Assembly (NCBI GenBank): GCA_005116745.1
Contig: SWDS01000006.1
Coordinates: forward strand, 82,935 to 146,934
Reading direction: 5' to 3'
DNA: 64,000 nucleotides
Source: Nitrospira sp.
GTDB lineage: Bacteria; Nitrospirota; Nitrospiria; Nitrospirales; Nitrospiraceae
In this document: positions 1 to 9,278 of the stretch, piece by piece
Layout of the letters: each line of letters starts with the position of its first letter
Position numbering within the stretch: the stretch's first letter is position 1
Translations under genes and position numbers: made by a program
Notes under the pieces: generated by a model
Seen by the model: only the letters and a program-made list of their open reading frames with translations
The model's database searches: none
Told to the model about the DNA's origin: nothing

Positions 1-584
1 CTCTCCTCCAGTTCAAGATCACGTTAACCGGGATCCGTCCGCCGATCTGGAGGCGCGTGCTGGTGTCGGAGGGATTGGCTTTGTCCGGGTTGCACGACAT
101 CATCCAGGAGGTGATGGGGTGGACGAACTCGCATTTACACGATTTTCATTGGCGTGAAGACCGGTTTGGTGTGCCAGATCCCGAGTTTGACGAGGAGCGG
201 GTGGTCGATGAGCGCACGGTGACGCTCAAGGAGCTGGGTCTGTCCGTTAAGGACAGGCTGGAATACATGTATGACTTCGGGGATGGGTGGGACCATGTAC
301 TGATGGTGGAACAGGTTCTGGCGGACGGGAAGCACCAGACGCCGGTCTGCCTGAACGGCGCCCGATCCTGCCCTCCCGAAGATTGTGGAGGGGCCTGGGG
401 ATACGAGAACCTTCTGGAGATCCTCAAGGACCCGACACACAAGGAGTATGAGGAATGGAGGACCTGGCTCCCCGAGGACTTCGACCCCGAACGGTTTGAT
501 CTCGCGGAGGTCAACAGCGGGTTGTCGGTGAGACAGTGGACCATCGCTCCTCCCTCCAGGAAGGGACGGAGGAAGAAGGTGTGA
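1..584 (+). CDS. pRiA4b ORF-3-like protein, 5' end outside window
   Basis: The reading frame is open from base 3 and ends at 584, so the gene enters from the left edge. The visible protein carries the hallmarks of the plasmid pRiA4b ORF-3 family: a start resembling 'ITLTGIRPPIWRRV', a central 'YMYDFGDGWDHVLMVE' block and 'CPPEDCGGAWGYENLLEIL'. Two Cys near the middle (NGARSCPPEDCGG) are typical. The biochemical role of this family is unknown; members are frequent on plasmids and genomic islands. It lies 370 bases from the next gene, which is on the opposite strand. Family assignment is confident, function is not. Confidence 0.85.
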   Translation, partial: LLQFKITLTGIRPPIWRRVLVSEGLALSGLHDIIQEVMGWTNSHLHDFHWREDRFGVPDPEFDEERVVDERTVTLKELGLSVKDRLEYMYDFGDGWDHVLMVEQVLADGKHQTPVCLNGARSCPPEDCGGAWGYENLLEILKDPTHKEYEEWRTWLPEDFDPERFDLAEVNSGLSVRQWTIAPPSRKGRRKKV

Positions 585-958
585 GCGGTTCGCTCAGACA
601 ACAGGGACCATCAGAAAGCGCTATTCCCTAAAGGCTGCATACCCAACATTTGACATTATCTCGTTGTCGCTTCTCTTTTATAACTGCCTCAGCTCCCCAG
701 GAAAGGGATTCAAACCTCTCGTGGAGGAGTTTGCCTTATTAAAGACGGTGGAAGACAACCATCTTCTAGATCCCTCTCATCGGAAGTTTTACAACCAAGC
801 AGCCTTCGGCCAACCCTCAGATAGCTAGGTGAGCAGTGGATGACAGTTGTCCCAAACGCGAACGCATGTCTTTCGAAGAGTTGGCCATTTCCAACATGTG
901 GGAGATGGTTACTATTCAAGAGAGAGCGAGGGATACTGAGAGGTAGGTTATGAAACAC
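585..958. other. intergenic stretch, nothing recognised
   Basis: No tRNA, terminator or credible gene is visible in this 374-base gap between two convergent genes. A short minus-strand frame at 710-958 lacks a ribosome binding site and any recognisable motif, so I leave it uncalled. Confidence 0.5.
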
Positions 959-2287
959 TCACTCAAACGGAGTTCCAAAATACGTCAGGAGCCAGAGTGC
1001 AAACAGATAAACGCTAAGAATGGATTGTATTCCTGAAAAAGTGCGGATCAGCCCCTTTGCCCGTAACTCGTAGTTGTCAAATTGCAATCTGGAAATCCAT
1101 GAGCCGAAATTAAAGTCTCGCCACCCGATACGGAATGCAGACAACAAACTAAAATAAAAGCTCCAACAAAAAACCCAAAAGTATTGTCCGCCATCCTCTC
1201 CCAAGCCTTCTGTTATACTTGATCGCCTATTGGCAATGTCATCAAGGCATTCAGTAGGCCATACTTTCCATAAGTCGCTTGGAAGAAAACTCTGCAGGAG
1301 ACACAGGTAATAGAAGACGCTCCAAATTGGAACTAGCATTAACAATAGAACGATGCTACCCATGGGATTTGCCCCATAATCTGTTATCCAGCCTCCCAAA
1401 ATATATGTTTGAAGAAATTGCTCATAGGGTGTGTCATTCGCCATTGCGAACTTTCTCAACGCTGCCGTTAATGCTTTCTGTTCGTTGCGCAGTCCAGACT
1501 CCTTCGCTAGGTTTCGTAGTTTCACCAGGTTTTTAGGGTTTAAGAAAACTATAGTGGATAGACCTTCTGAACCCATTATCAGAGATTCACTAACATTCCT
1601 GGGCTCGAATTCGGCGCGAAAGAATTTGACTCTTGTCAATATTGATCTTTCGAGGTCGATACCTCTTAGATCTGCTGTTGTAAAGTTCACGTCAATAAAG
1701 ACGGTATCCGAGGTCTTGGATGCTTGTAACTTTGCGTCACTTAAGTCTCCACCTAGCAGGCTCGTATGTCTCAAATCCGCAAATTCCAGGTTGGCCTTGT
1801 GAAAATTAGTGCCAAATAAATTACCATTAATCTTCGCCCCCTGTAGCTTCGCGTCGTCGAAAATGGATTCGTGAAGGTCAGCTTCCTCTAAGTTGGCGCC
1901 AGTCAGATTGACTCTGGAAAAATCCGACCAGGTCAAATCGGCACCTGTGAGAACAGCGCCTTTGAATATTCCTGCTGGCGAGGTCGATAGGTCAGCACCA
2001 CACAAATTTGCCTTTCTGTTGTCTTGGTAGGCCTCTTTAGTCATTCTTAATGCTTTGGTCGAGTAGGTTTGAAGCCACTGTGAGTGCTTTTCAAGGACCT
2101 GCTTGATTTCTCTCTCGGAAAGTTTAGCACCACCCCTATATTGACCATCGCATACTAGACGAAAGGGGTGCCCCCTCAATAGCTCAGTTCTTGATCTTGG
2201 CCACAAGTCGGTAATCAATGCGATAGCCTGAATTAAAACTAGGCTGATAAGGACTCCAAAAACTATCTTGTGGTTACGTGTGATCAT
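959..2287 (-). CDS. pentapeptide-repeat membrane protein
   Basis: 442 residues. An N-terminal hydrophobic segment (about residues 8-27) is followed by a polar stretch and then a run of pentapeptide repeats with the A(D/N)LxX rhythm (about 95-230: for example ANLCGADLS, ADLTWSDFS, ANLEEADLH, ANLEFADLR), which fold into a right-handed quadrilateral beta helix. The C-terminal third has three more hydrophobic stretches (around 310-335, 370-390 and 415-435), so the helix is probably tethered to the inner membrane. Local base composition is more AT-rich than the neighbouring element, suggesting a different origin. Function unknown; pentapeptide proteins are not functionally uniform. It is monocistronic here. 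Confidence 0.8.
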   Translation of the reverse strand: MITRNHKIVFGVLISLVLIQAIALITDLWPRSRTELLRGHPFRLVCDGQYRGGAKLSEREIKQVLEKHSQWLQTYSTKALRMTKEAYQDNRKANLCGADLSTSPAGIFKGAVLTGADLTWSDFSRVNLTGANLEEADLHESIFDDAKLQGAKINGNLFGTNFHKANLEFADLRHTSLLGGDLSDAKLQASKTSDTVFIDVNFTTADLRGIDLERSILTRVKFFRAEFEPRNVSESLIMGSEGLSTIVFLNPKNLVKLRNLAKESGLRNEQKALTAALRKFAMANDTPYEQFLQTYILGGWITDYGANPMGSIVLLLMLVPIWSVFYYLCLLQSFLPSDLWKVWPTECLDDIANRRSSITEGLGEDGGQYFWVFCWSFYFSLLSAFRIGWRDFNFGSWISRLQFDNYELRAKGLIRTFSGIQSILSVYLFALWLLTYFGTPFE

Positions 2288-2636
2288 CTACACTTTGCAT
2301 TTCTTCGATGATTACCCTTAAACTGTACGAAGTGTCATAACGGCTAACCATCCGATGACTGCCCCTCGATAGGAAGATTCTGGAATGGATGAGGAGCGTG
2401 GCGCCCAAGGATACCCAGAATTAATTCTAAAATCGAGAAGGTTACTGAACAGTTACCGTGACGCGCATTCTCTCCCACTGACTCGCCATCCTTCGCCAGC
2501 TTTTCCCGTTGTCATATTCCTGTGAACTTAGCTACGATCCAGCGGGAGCAAATGGTTGAGTTGATCCCTCAATCGGCGAACATAGCCTGATGTTCGTGCT
2601 CCCATCTTTCTTCTCAGGCGGCCAGCAGGCGGGCAT
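2288..2636. other. intergenic stretch at the presumed left edge of the integrated element
   Basis: This 349-base gap separates the pentapeptide gene from the first gene of the integrated element. I looked for a copy of the tRNA-Lys 3' end that would mark the outer attachment site and found none here. No gene or clear hairpin is evident. Confidence 0.4.
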
Positions 2637-3047
2637 GTGCCGAAACGCAAGAAGAAACCAGTCAATGACGCCAAGAGGGCCGGGCAGCCCTCCATATTTC
2701 AGCATGCCTGGGTAGCGTGGACACGAGGAGACCGAAACCCGCTGCGTCAAATCCTGGATTTACACGAGAATCAGATTCCGCCTCAGCTCTATGACATTCT
2801 GTATGCCATTGTGGAACATGCCTCAATGCCCACGCAGCCCATGGCCAAAAGAAAGCCAGGCCGCCCGAAAGTATCCACGCGCTACCATTCCGATACTCAA
2901 AGAGACGAGATCGTCAGAACTGTGGCCTGGCTCCGTAAGATCAAACCGAGCATGACAGTGACCCGCGCGAGAGAAGTCGTTGCTGATCGCTATGGAATCA
3001 GCACCAGTCTGGTCGAAAAGTATTGCCTCGCCCTCAGGAAATCCTGA
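2637..3047 (+). CDS. hypothetical element protein with C-terminal HTH-like region
   Basis: 136 residues from a GTG start. The N-terminus is very basic (PKRKKKPVNDAKR), the middle has an acidic helix, and the C-terminal half contains a basic 'GRPKVSTRYH' stretch followed by a helical region (TVTRAREVVADRYGISTSLVEKYCLAL) that looks like a helix-turn-helix. This suggests DNA binding. I do not recognise a named family. It is the first gene of the integrated element and is separated from the next gene by a region with two inverted repeats, so it may be the regulator of the downstream operon; that is inference. Confidence 0.6.
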   Translation: MPKRKKKPVNDAKRAGQPSIFQHAWVAWTRGDRNPLRQILDLHENQIPPQLYDILYAIVEHASMPTQPMAKRKPGRPKVSTRYHSDTQRDEIVRTVAWLRKIKPSMTVTRAREVVADRYGISTSLVEKYCLALRKS

Positions 3048-3086
3048 CGCCCACTAACGTCTCGTAACTCTTGTCCACACACAAAA

Positions 3087-3133
3087 CTCAATAATTCATT
3101 GAGTGGGAACTTGTATAGACACCTTATACAAGT
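3087..3133 (+). promoter_or_regulatory. two inverted repeats before the element's replication operon
   Basis: Two dyads precede the gene at 3140. The first is CTCAAT / ATTGAG (3087-3092, 3098-3103). The second has perfect 9-base arms ACTTGTATA (3109-3117) and TATACAAGT (3125-3133), ending seven bases before the start codon. Their position over the promoter and ribosome-binding region suggests operators for one of the element's own DNA-binding proteins. Confidence 0.55.
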
Positions 3134-3139
3134 AGGGCC

Positions 3140-3322
3140 ATGCCAACACCCACGGATCGTCCACTCCCGGTTGTCTTGCCGGTCCGGCTCTCCAAAGATC
3201 AATACAAGGAACTGGCCGCTCTTGCCGCACTCGATCAGCGCACGCGGTGTTCGATGGTCAGAAAACTAATCACCGAGGCCGCTCGACACCTGAACCAAGA
3301 GCCGCCGAAGGGGGCCGTATGA
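3140..3322 (+). CDS. small ribbon-helix-helix-like protein
   Basis: 60 residues: a short proline-rich lead, a beta-like 'PVVLPVRLSKDQYKEL' segment and a helix pair ending in 'CSMVRKLITEAARHL'. This is the layout of Arc/MetJ (ribbon-helix-helix) DNA-binding proteins, where the strand reads the operator. It directly follows two inverted repeats at 3087-3133, which could be its binding site. Its stop codon overlaps the start of the next gene (ATGA). The fold call rests on pattern only. Confidence 0.65.
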   Translation: MPTPTDRPLPVVLPVRLSKDQYKELAALAALDQRTRCSMVRKLITEAARHLNQEPPKGAV

Positions 3323-3843
3323 CTCAGGTGCTATCTCACATTCTTGAAGCAACGAAGGCATGCCTCTATGGTCCTGATCGTTGGATGGGGCATTGCTTGT
3401 CGCACGGTTCCCGGAAGCATCGAGACCTGTCCATTCGCAGAACAGATGATCGGATCTTGCTCTACGACTTTGCGGGTTGCTCTCTTCCTGAAATTTGTTC
3501 GGCACTGGGCATCCATCAACGGGACCTGTTCCTTGATGCCTCATTCCCTCGTAGCTCCCGCCCGATCCTGAAACTGAAACGTCCTGATCGTGTCGCCAGC
3601 GCCTTTCTTTTTGAACTAGGGGCCCTGGATAGACGCCTACGAGCGGATCGGATTTTGGAAGCCGCTCAGAAGCTTGATGCGGCCACGATGTCCCATGCGC
3701 AACTGGATCGCGCTCTTGGGTACGTGGCCCAGGCCTACGCCGACATTGAGCGAGCGGAAATGTTGGAGCATGTGGCCGATACCTTGCGTGAACGCGACTA
3801 TGCCGAAGGGATGGACCGTGAGCAATCAAGACGCATTGCTTGA
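3319..3843 (+). CDS. primase-type zinc-finger protein, degenerate CHC2-like
   Basis: 174 residues, started at the ATG that overlaps the preceding stop codon. The N-terminal 60 residues match the shape of DnaG/CHC2 zinc fingers of mobile-element primases: 'CLSHGSRKH..LSIRRTDDRILLYDFAGCSLPEICSALGI'. In the usual form two ligand pairs are present (CxxH and CxxC); here the second pair reads DFAGC, so only three of four ligands remain. The rest is helical with no TOPRIM catalytic motif. It probably works with the adjacent ATPase in replication or maintenance of the element, either as an accessory DNA-binding subunit or as a decayed primase. Confidence 0.65.
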   Translation: MTQVLSHILEATKACLYGPDRWMGHCLSHGSRKHRDLSIRRTDDRILLYDFAGCSLPEICSALGIHQRDLFLDASFPRSSRPILKLKRPDRVASAFLFELGALDRRLRADRILEAAQKLDAATMSHAQLDRALGYVAQAYADIERAEMLEHVADTLRERDYAEGMDREQSRRIA

Positions 3844-5071
3844 GATGGAACAGGCGGCCAAGAGTCCGTTAGGACCTGAAGAGCCGAGCATCCTCGATGA
3901 GGTGTACGCCTTTCTCGGTCAATTTGTCGCCTATCCATCTGACGCCGCTCACGTAGCTCATACGCTCTGGGTCGTGCATACCCATCTGATGGATAAGTGG
4001 GATTCAACACCACGAATCGCCTTCCTCTCCCCTGAGCCCGGCTCAGGAAAAACACGGGCCTTGGAAACCACTGAAACGCTCGTCCCTCGCCCTATCGAGG
4101 CGATCAATGCAACACCCGCCTACATGTTCAGGAAAATTTCCGACCCCGCAGGTCTCCCTACGGTGCTGTACGACGAAATTGATACCCTCTTTGGTCCGCG
4201 AGCGAAGGAGAACGAAGAACTGCGGGGCGTGATTAACGCGGGGCATCGACCTGGGGCTCAGGCGGGGAGATGCGTGGTTAAAGGGAAACAGGTGGAAACA
4301 GAAGAGCTGCCTGCCTATTGCGCCGTGGCGATGGCAGGCCTTGGCAACCTGCCTGATTCGATTCTCAGTCGATCGGTCATTATCCGTATGCGACGGCGGG
4401 CACCCAACGAACAGGTGTCACCGTATCGGCGGAAGGTCCATGGGAAACAAGGAAGCATCATCCGAAACAAACTTGAGGCTTGGGCCAATGACATCAAAAA
4501 GACCATCGAGACGAGCCCCCAACTACCGGAAGGCATTGTTGATCGTAATGCTGATGTGTGGGAGGCCCTGATTGCGGTTGCTGATGCGGTGGGCGGTGCC
4601 TGGCCTGAACGTGCCCGCGCATCGGCTGTTTCCCTTGTTTCGGCTTCCGCAGATGACAGGGGGAGCCTTGGACTACGACTCCTGACGGATCTCCGTACAG
4701 TGTTCGGCGATAAAAAGACGCTCTTCACGGTGGATCTTCTGACCGCTCTTCACTCCCTAGAGGAAAGTCCATGGGGTGATCTGAAAGGGCGGCCCTTAGA
4801 CCCCCATCGGCTCTCAACTCTACTCAAACCCTATGGGGTGAAATCTAAGCAAGTCAGGATTGGAGAGAAGAGTCAAAAAGGCTATAGCCTCGACGATCTG
4901 GCGGACGCGTGGATTCGCTATCTTTGCTCGAAGCCCTCTCTGTCACCCCCCGAAGGCGAAACACGCGAAACACAAGAAACCCCTCAGGAGCCAGAGGGTG
5001 GCGTCCCGGTAGGCAGCACCCACGGCCAGGCAAAGGCCGAAACCGAGGAGGTGATCGACCTTGTTGATTGA
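3818..5071 (+). CDS. DUF3631-type P-loop ATPase of an integrative element
   Basis: 417 residues using the GTG at 3818, which has an AAGGG seven bases upstream and overlaps the previous gene by 26 bases. A Walker A is visible (FLSPEPGSGKTRALE, about residues 68-82), followed by 'TVLYDEIDTLFG' as Walker B with D-E, then 'AVAMAGLGNLPDSILSRSVIIRMRRR', an arginine-rich sensor-like block, and a C-terminal region with 'LRLLTDLRTVFG' and 'LDPHRLSTLLKPYGVKSKQVR', typical of DUF3631 proteins. The last 60 residues are acidic and low in complexity. Likely a helicase-like or replication-initiation ATPase of the element, paired with the zinc-finger protein before it. Confidence 0.8.
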   Translation: MSNQDALLEMEQAAKSPLGPEEPSILDEVYAFLGQFVAYPSDAAHVAHTLWVVHTHLMDKWDSTPRIAFLSPEPGSGKTRALETTETLVPRPIEAINATPAYMFRKISDPAGLPTVLYDEIDTLFGPRAKENEELRGVINAGHRPGAQAGRCVVKGKQVETEELPAYCAVAMAGLGNLPDSILSRSVIIRMRRRAPNEQVSPYRRKVHGKQGSIIRNKLEAWANDIKKTIETSPQLPEGIVDRNADVWEALIAVADAVGGAWPERARASAVSLVSASADDRGSLGLRLLTDLRTVFGDKKTLFTVDLLTALHSLEESPWGDLKGRPLDPHRLSTLLKPYGVKSKQVRIGEKSQKGYSLDDLADAWIRYLCSKPSLSPPEGETRETQETPQEPEGGVPVGSTHGQAKAETEEVIDLVD

Positions 5072-5453
5072 AGCCTCCATTCCGCTCCGTGTCCGGCTAC
5101 GGTCTGGCGAAGTCCGCTTGCGACCAGGGCACCCCGTCCGGTTTCACGATGCCGACGGGCGGAAGTTACTCGCCCGTGCGCCTGGGAAGGTCCATTGCGT
5201 GATGCCTGAGCCGCCCCTTCGGTCTGGATGGTTCGTCGCATACCGGAATCAGCGCAACCGACTGCATGACGGCACGGTGAGCCGCTGTGACTGGATCGGG
5301 ACGGGCTGGACAATCCATCTCACGAGCGGTACGGCCATTCCCTTTATGTGGGTGACGAGCGTGAGCAAGACCGATGCAGCGGGCAAGGTCATTGCCGCCT
5401 GGTTGACCAGTCGGCACGGGTTTGACGGCGAACGGGAGAGGGGAAAGCCATGA
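5061..5453 (+). CDS. hypothetical element protein
   Basis: 130 residues from a TTG start that has a strong GAGGAGG ribosome site eight bases upstream and overlaps the ATPase gene by 11 bases. It is rich in beta-like segments and Trp/Arg (RSGWFVAYRNQRNRL, CDWIGTGWTIHLTSG), with no motif I recognise. Tight overlap on both sides places it in the same operon as the ATPase. Function unknown. Confidence 0.6.
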   Translation: MLIEASIPLRVRLRSGEVRLRPGHPVRFHDADGRKLLARAPGKVHCVMPEPPLRSGWFVAYRNQRNRLHDGTVSRCDWIGTGWTIHLTSGTAIPFMWVTSVSKTDAAGKVIAAWLTSRHGFDGERERGKP

Positions 5454-5635
5454 ATCTGTGGAAGCAACGACGCCTGTTCGTCTGTACCGGCTGTGGGGAA
5501 AAGCTGCTTCATGATGCGATGTACCTGCACAGCTTGTTCACCTGTCCTCAGCGACCACGGACGCCGAAACAGATCCTAGAACACTTCTTACTAACTGGCC
5601 GGACGTATTGCCCCACCCCGGAGCGGACGCAATGA
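5450..5635 (+). CDS. small Cys-rich protein of the element
   Basis: 61 residues. The ATG overlaps the preceding stop codon by four bases. It has a CxxC pair (FVCTGCGEK), then 'MYLHSLFTCPQRP' with a further His and Cys spaced like a single zinc finger, and one more Cys near the end. Probably a small zinc-binding, nucleic-acid-associated protein; no family is recognised. Confidence 0.6.
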   Translation: MNLWKQRRLFVCTGCGEKLLHDAMYLHSLFTCPQRPRTPKQILEHFLLTGRTYCPTPERTQ

Positions 5636-5964
5636 TGAACGGCAAGCCGGTAGAAGTTCCCACTGTGGAACAGCTATTTGCCGACCCGTCCAAGGTCCAA
5701 GATCTTCCCGTTACCGTGGTTCAGCATCTCCTGATCCAAGTGACTGCATTACTCCCGCTGTTGGTGGCTAAGTCTCAAAGTGCCGCTGAAAAGAGCCAGG
5801 AGGACCGACTCCTTACCATCGAGGAAGCCGCCTTGGTTTTGGGCATGACCAGAGATCGACTGTACCGAACGGATTACCCCTTCACGATCCGAGACGGCGG
5901 CTTACTTCGGTTTTCTAACAATCGCATTCAATCTTGGATTCGCTCTCGATTGCGCCAGGGATAG
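5632..5964 (+). CDS. excisionase-like HTH protein
   Basis: 110 residues from the ATG at 5632, which overlaps the previous stop; a second ATG follows immediately at 5635. The C-terminal half contains 'LLTIEEAALVLGMTRDRLYRTDYPFTIRDGGLLRFSNNRIQSWI', the MerR/excisionase-type winged helix in which the wing carries the element's direct-repeat specificity. The N-terminal half is a leucine-rich helix likely to mediate dimerisation. Just upstream of the integrase and a ribbon-helix-helix gene, it is the best candidate for the recombination directionality factor. Confidence 0.7.
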   Translation: MMNGKPVEVPTVEQLFADPSKVQDLPVTVVQHLLIQVTALLPLLVAKSQSAAEKSQEDRLLTIEEAALVLGMTRDRLYRTDYPFTIRDGGLLRFSNNRIQSWIRSRLRQG

Positions 5965-5975
5965 GACCTTGCACA

Positions 5976-5998
5976 ATAATACATGCATACGGTATTAT
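5976..5998 (+). promoter_or_regulatory. inverted repeat before the RHH-integrase pair
   Basis: ATAATAC (5976-5982) and GTATTAT (5992-5998) form a 7-base dyad with a 9-base spacer, eight bases before the ATG at 6007. The AT-rich site sits where a promoter and ribosome site must lie, so it is a likely autoregulatory operator of the ribbon-helix-helix protein encoded just after it. Confidence 0.5.
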
Positions 5999-6006
5999 GT
6001 ATTCCC

Positions 6007-6189
6007 ATGAGCCCTAGAGGAAAAAAAAGAACCGAAAAAGAGATCGTCAAGACGACGGTTGAGCTACCACATGACCTCTGGCGGACCGTGAAGGTCCGGG
6101 CAATGGACGAAGGGACAGACCTCCGAGGCATTATTGTTCTTGCGCTGCAACAATATCTTGCTAAGAAGGGCGCGAGACGGGAGGAGTAA
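6007..6189 (+). CDS. CopG-like ribbon-helix-helix protein
   Basis: 60 residues from the ATG at 6007; an upstream in-frame ATG at 5983 lies inside the dyad and is less likely. The protein is a compact RHH: basic N-terminal tail (SPRGKKRTEKEI), a strand 'KTTVELPHDLWRTVKV' and the helix pair ending 'LRGIIVLALQQYLAKKG'. Three bases after its stop the integrase begins, so the two are co-transcribed. A repressor or directionality role for the integrase is plausible. Confidence 0.7.
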   Translation: MSPRGKKRTEKEIVKTTVELPHDLWRTVKVRAMDEGTDLRGIIVLALQQYLAKKGARREE

Positions 6190-6192
6190 CAC

Positions 6193-7428
6193 ATGTCTGA
6201 CCATGATTCGAGAGAGCAAGCCAAACGTGAGTACCAACAGGCACTAGAGAAACTTGCCAAAGTCTTCCCGGAAGCCGCAGTGGGCTTGCCTGGGCCTCAA
6301 CCGACTTCCCCCAGTGGCAACCCCACCACGGCGAAACGGCGCGGACAAGGGCGCGTGTTTCGTCGTGGAACGAAATACTGGATTGCGTATTACGCGAAGC
6401 GAGCAGGTCGCAGTGTGGAGATTCGAGAGCCTGGCGGTCAGACCGAGAAAGAGGCACGCAAGAAACTCACATTTCGATTGAAACAAGTCGGGGCACACGA
6501 TCTCGGCTACGAAGTGCTCAAAGGCCCCCAATCCGAGAAGATCACGATTGAAGACCTGCTCGACCGTTTAGAGAGAAAGTATGAAGAGCTGGGGAAAGAG
6601 CGCCGACGAACGCACTCGCACATGACACACCTGAGAGACTTTTTCGGTGTTGAGCGGGCGATGTCTGTGGCGGAAGGAGGGCGGATCTCAGACTACATTC
6701 GCTTCCGACAGAGAGAACATGCCTCTCCAGGAACCATTAACCGAGAACTCAGAATTCTCAGACGAGCCTACCATGTGGGAGTAGGTGAGAAACGCCTCAA
6801 TCGATCTTCAGTTCCGACGTTTGAGTTACTGCCTGAACACAATATCCGTGAAGGGTTCGTGGAGAAGGGAGCCTTTGAGGCGATTCTCTCCAATCTCAAA
6901 GATCCCGATGTTCGGGATGTGGTGAACTGGGGGTTCTGGTCAGGAATGAGAAAGGGCGAAATCACTAAGCTGCCCTGGTCGTCATTCGATAAGGAAACGT
7001 GGACGATTACCTTGCCCGGTAGAATTACGAAGAACGGAACGCCCCGCAAGCTCGCGCTCGTTGGGACCTATCGCGAGATTATTAAGCGCCGACTCAACGC
7101 CCGTGTGATCGGCTGTGATCTCATCTTTCATCGCAACGGGAAGCCGCTCGGTTCTTTTCGGAAGGCATGGGCGAATGCCTGTAAGAAGGCCGGTGTCGCC
7201 AGCCTTCTGTTTCACGATCTGCGACGATCGGCGATCAGAAATATGGTAAGAGCTGGTGTTGAACGAACCGTGGCACGGACTATTTCCGGTCATAAGACCG
7301 AGGCAATTTTCTCCAGATATGACATCACGAGCGAGGAGGACCTGAAAGACGCGGCTCTCAAGACAGAGGCCTACGTCTCAGCTCTCCCCTCGAAATCGAA
7401 GATCACGCCCTTGGATCAGGTTGGTTGA
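6193..7428 (+). CDS. tyrosine recombinase / integrase
   Basis: 411 residues. The N-terminal arm-type region (about 45-90) carries a basic strand set (GRVFRRGTKYWIAYYAKRAGRSVEIREPGG). The core-binding domain spans about 115-215. The catalytic domain shows the conserved set: Arg in 'SGMRKGEI', the HxxR motif in 'FHDLRRSAIRNMVRAGV', a His in 'SGHKTEA' and the nucleophile Tyr in 'IFSRYDI'. Length and order are those of an active phage/island-type integrase. It lies 74 bases from the 3' end of tRNA-Lys, the usual arrangement when a tRNA 3' end is the attachment site. Confidence 0.92.
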   Translation: MSDHDSREQAKREYQQALEKLAKVFPEAAVGLPGPQPTSPSGNPTTAKRRGQGRVFRRGTKYWIAYYAKRAGRSVEIREPGGQTEKEARKKLTFRLKQVGAHDLGYEVLKGPQSEKITIEDLLDRLERKYEELGKERRRTHSHMTHLRDFFGVERAMSVAEGGRISDYIRFRQREHASPGTINRELRILRRAYHVGVGEKRLNRSSVPTFELLPEHNIREGFVEKGAFEAILSNLKDPDVRDVVNWGFWSGMRKGEITKLPWSSFDKETWTITLPGRITKNGTPRKLALVGTYREIIKRRLNARVIGCDLIFHRNGKPLGSFRKAWANACKKAGVASLLFHDLRRSAIRNMVRAGVERTVARTISGHKTEAIFSRYDITSEEDLKDAALKTEAYVSALPSKSKITPLDQVG

Positions 7429-7429
7429 G

Positions 7430-7451
7430 AACACGGACAAAACACGGACAA
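7430..7451 (+). repeat. tandem 11-base direct repeat behind the integrase
   Basis: AACACGGACAA occurs twice head to tail (7430-7440 and 7441-7451), between the integrase stop and tRNA-Lys. In this position direct repeats commonly serve as integrase arm-type or excisionase sites. Function is inferred from position only. Confidence 0.5.
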
Positions 7452-7501
7452 TTTTGATGATTGGCGAAGTGATGCCATGACGAACCTACTGAATTTAATG
7501 G

Positions 7502-7574
7502 TGAGCCGGCTGGGACTCGAACCCAGGGCCCTCGCCTTAAAAGGGCGATGCTCTACCGACTGAGCTACCGGCTC
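7502..7574 (-). tRNA. tRNA-Lys (anticodon TTT)
   Basis: A complete 73-base cloverleaf on the minus strand: acceptor GAGCCGG pairs with CCGGCTC followed by discriminator A; D arm with AGCTCAGTCGGTAGAGC; anticodon arm with loop CTTTTAA giving TTT; T arm with loop GTTCGAGTCC. CCA is not encoded. The 3' end faces the integrase, consistent with use as an attachment site. Confidence 0.95.
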
Positions 7575-7691
7575 ACAAGAGTGATATGGATACTGGCACT
7601 ACCGTCGTTTGTACATTCGTTCCAACACTGCGACGGACCAACACTGGCCCATCCTAACATTCCTGGCTGACTGATGACCATTGACTAATTT

Positions 7692-9077
<1,386 letters not shown>

Positions 9078-9086
9078 AGGGGCCTC

Positions 9087-9115
9087 ATGGTAGGTGCAGC
9101 CTATTCTTTTGTCAA
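9087..9115 (-). promoter_or_regulatory. probable purA promoter
   Basis: A perfect -35 TTGACA (9115-9110), a 17-base spacer and a -10 TACCAT (9092-9087). The start point would fall near 9080, only a few bases before the terminator hairpin. Assignment is by consensus match. Confidence 0.6.
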
Positions 9116-9278
9116 GATGGTCGTTGCGATACTTTGCATTCAAACCTTTTTACAAGATCATGACACGGTGATGCAACCACAGGTCGGTTGACTGGCTCTA
9201 AGCTGCGTGTTAGCATACGAAGAATTGTTTCAACGCCTCAATTTCCATAGTAATTTCGATCTCTAAATCTCCCAGAGT

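Larger units (their letters stand above)
2637..7501 (+). mobile_element. compact integrative element next to tRNA-Lys
   Basis: Nine consecutive plus-strand genes, several overlapping by 4-26 bases, run towards tRNA-Lys and end in a tyrosine integrase 74 bases from the tRNA 3' end. Contents: an HTH-type protein, two small ribbon-helix-helix-like proteins, a primase-type zinc-finger protein, a DUF3631-type ATPase, two small unknowns, an excisionase-like HTH protein and the integrase. No capsid, tail, terminase or conjugation gene is present, so it resembles a satellite or minimal integrative plasmid. The right end at the tRNA is well supported; the left end is a guess from where the gene run starts, since no attachment-site repeat was found. 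Confidence 0.65.

Noticed and set aside
710-958. 82-codon minus-strand frame after the pentapeptide gene
   Set aside because: No ribosome site, no motif, and no conserved-looking composition.
2288-2636. left attachment site of the tRNA-Lys element
   Set aside because: No copy of the tRNA-Lys 3' end was found here or elsewhere to the left within the window.
3266-3829. 187-codon minus-strand frame opposite the zinc-finger gene
   Set aside because: The plus strand has stop/start overlaps of an operon and a recognisable finger; this frame is Arg/Pro/Ser-rich noise.
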